A model generated the notes under the pieces. That model searched no databases, had not been told where the DNA came from, and saw only the letters and a list, made by a program, of their open reading frames with translations. Positions 63,784 to 64,000 of a stretch of DNA of 64,000 nt are shown piece after piece; position 1 is the first letter of the stretch; each line of letters begins with the position of its first letter. Made by a program: the position numbers and the translations under genes. The stretch comes from Peptococcaceae bacterium (GTDB lineage Bacteria > Bacillota > Desulfotomaculia > Desulfotomaculales > Desulfocucumaceae): positions 1 to 64,000 of the forward strand of contig JAILZP010000003.1 in NCBI GenBank assembly GCA_023512435.1. The letters run 5' to 3'.

Positions 63784-64000
63784 CGCTTTCTCATGTCCAG
63801 CACCCTCTGGGCCTTGTGCGTCGCCCTGGGCAGGGCGCCGGGCTCCAGCAGTTTTATGTTGGGGCGGATGCCCAGGATGCTCTGACACTCCTTTTGTATT
63901 TTTTGGGCCAGCCGGGTGGTGTCCCCGGTGATGTGGGGAGCGTGTTCGGCCTCCACGGTGATTTTGGCCAGGTGCATTTCCTCGGTGACCACGATTCTGT
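63780..64000 (-). CDS. Phenylacetate-CoA-ligase-like protein, C-terminal fragment
   Basis: Only the last ~73 residues are in the window; the gene continues past the right end. KITVEAEHAPHITG, KIQKECQSILGIRPNIKLLEPG and ALPRATHKAQRVLDMR match the C-terminal lid of PaaK-type adenylate-forming ligases (LPRxxxKAxRVxDxR). The full protein would be about 430 residues. Confidence 0.75.
   Translation of the reverse strand, partial: RIVVTEEMHLAKITVEAEHAPHITGDTTRLAQKIQKECQSILGIRPNIKLLEPGALPRATHKAQRVLDMRKR

Overview
The window looks like chromosome of a GC-rich, endospore-forming, anaerobic Gram-positive of the Peptococcaceae (Desulfotomaculum/Pelotomaculum type). Pointers are a Spo0B-like phosphotransferase before obg and proBA, a SpoIIIE/FtsK translocase, a GerMN/Gmad2 lipoprotein, an ADP-forming acyl-CoA synthetase, a LUD-domain protein, many AGGAGG-type ribosome sites with GTG/TTG starts, and intergenic palindromic repeats. 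The genus is inference; no rRNA or tRNA is present.

1-10.6 kb (mostly minus strand): nagA, a GNAT-like gene, a GerMN/Gmad2 lipoprotein, spoIIIE/ftsK, lgt, two mini-proteins, then a c-di-GMP module. That module is a GEMM-I riboswitch leading into an HD-GYP gene (reading frame broken at an A8 run), a 119-aa unknown and a CBS-GGDEF protein. 10.6-22.5 kb: a Q/G-rich low-complexity protein, a solute-binding protein, an endonuclease-IV-like barrel, a polyamine operon (pyruvoyl arginine decarboxylase, spermidine synthase, agmatinase) and an RND-type pump pair. 22.6-31.8 kb: spo0B-like, obg, proB, proA with two mini zinc-ribbon genes, a PAS histidine kinase, a phospholipase-C-like protein, a TrkA-type K+ channel and a LUD protein.

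31.8-35.6 kb: a 360-bp array of consecutive hairpins, then a promoter with two palindromic CsoR/CstR-like sites driving a Tat-exported Fe-S protein, a cytochrome b, TatC and TatA. 35.7-48 kb: DUF342 protein, thioesterase, CinA, gamma-carbonic anhydrase, FmdB-like protein, acyl-CoA synthetase (ADP-forming), MarR regulator, PiT/DUF47 phosphate uptake with a PstS remnant, and HtpG.

48-51.3 kb: a sulfite-exporter-like (TauE/SafE) cluster with a structured leader and two paralogous mini membrane proteins on either side of the permease and a 270-aa membrane protein. 51.4-64 kb: an rRNA methyltransferase, MFS transporter, an HtpX-like protease behind a yybP-ykoY (Mn2+) riboswitch, YkvI, a DUF2680 protein, a CDF metal exporter behind a NiCo (czcD) riboswitch, a sigma-54 activator, a cNMP/CBS/DUF294 signalling protein, an MHS-family transporter, and the 3' end of a phenylacetate-CoA-ligase-like gene.

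The most distinctive features are three riboswitches within 64 kb, the frame-broken HD-GYP gene, the hairpin array with stem sequences that vary while their pairing is kept, the Tat cluster that carries its own translocon, and two families of dispersed palindromic repeats.
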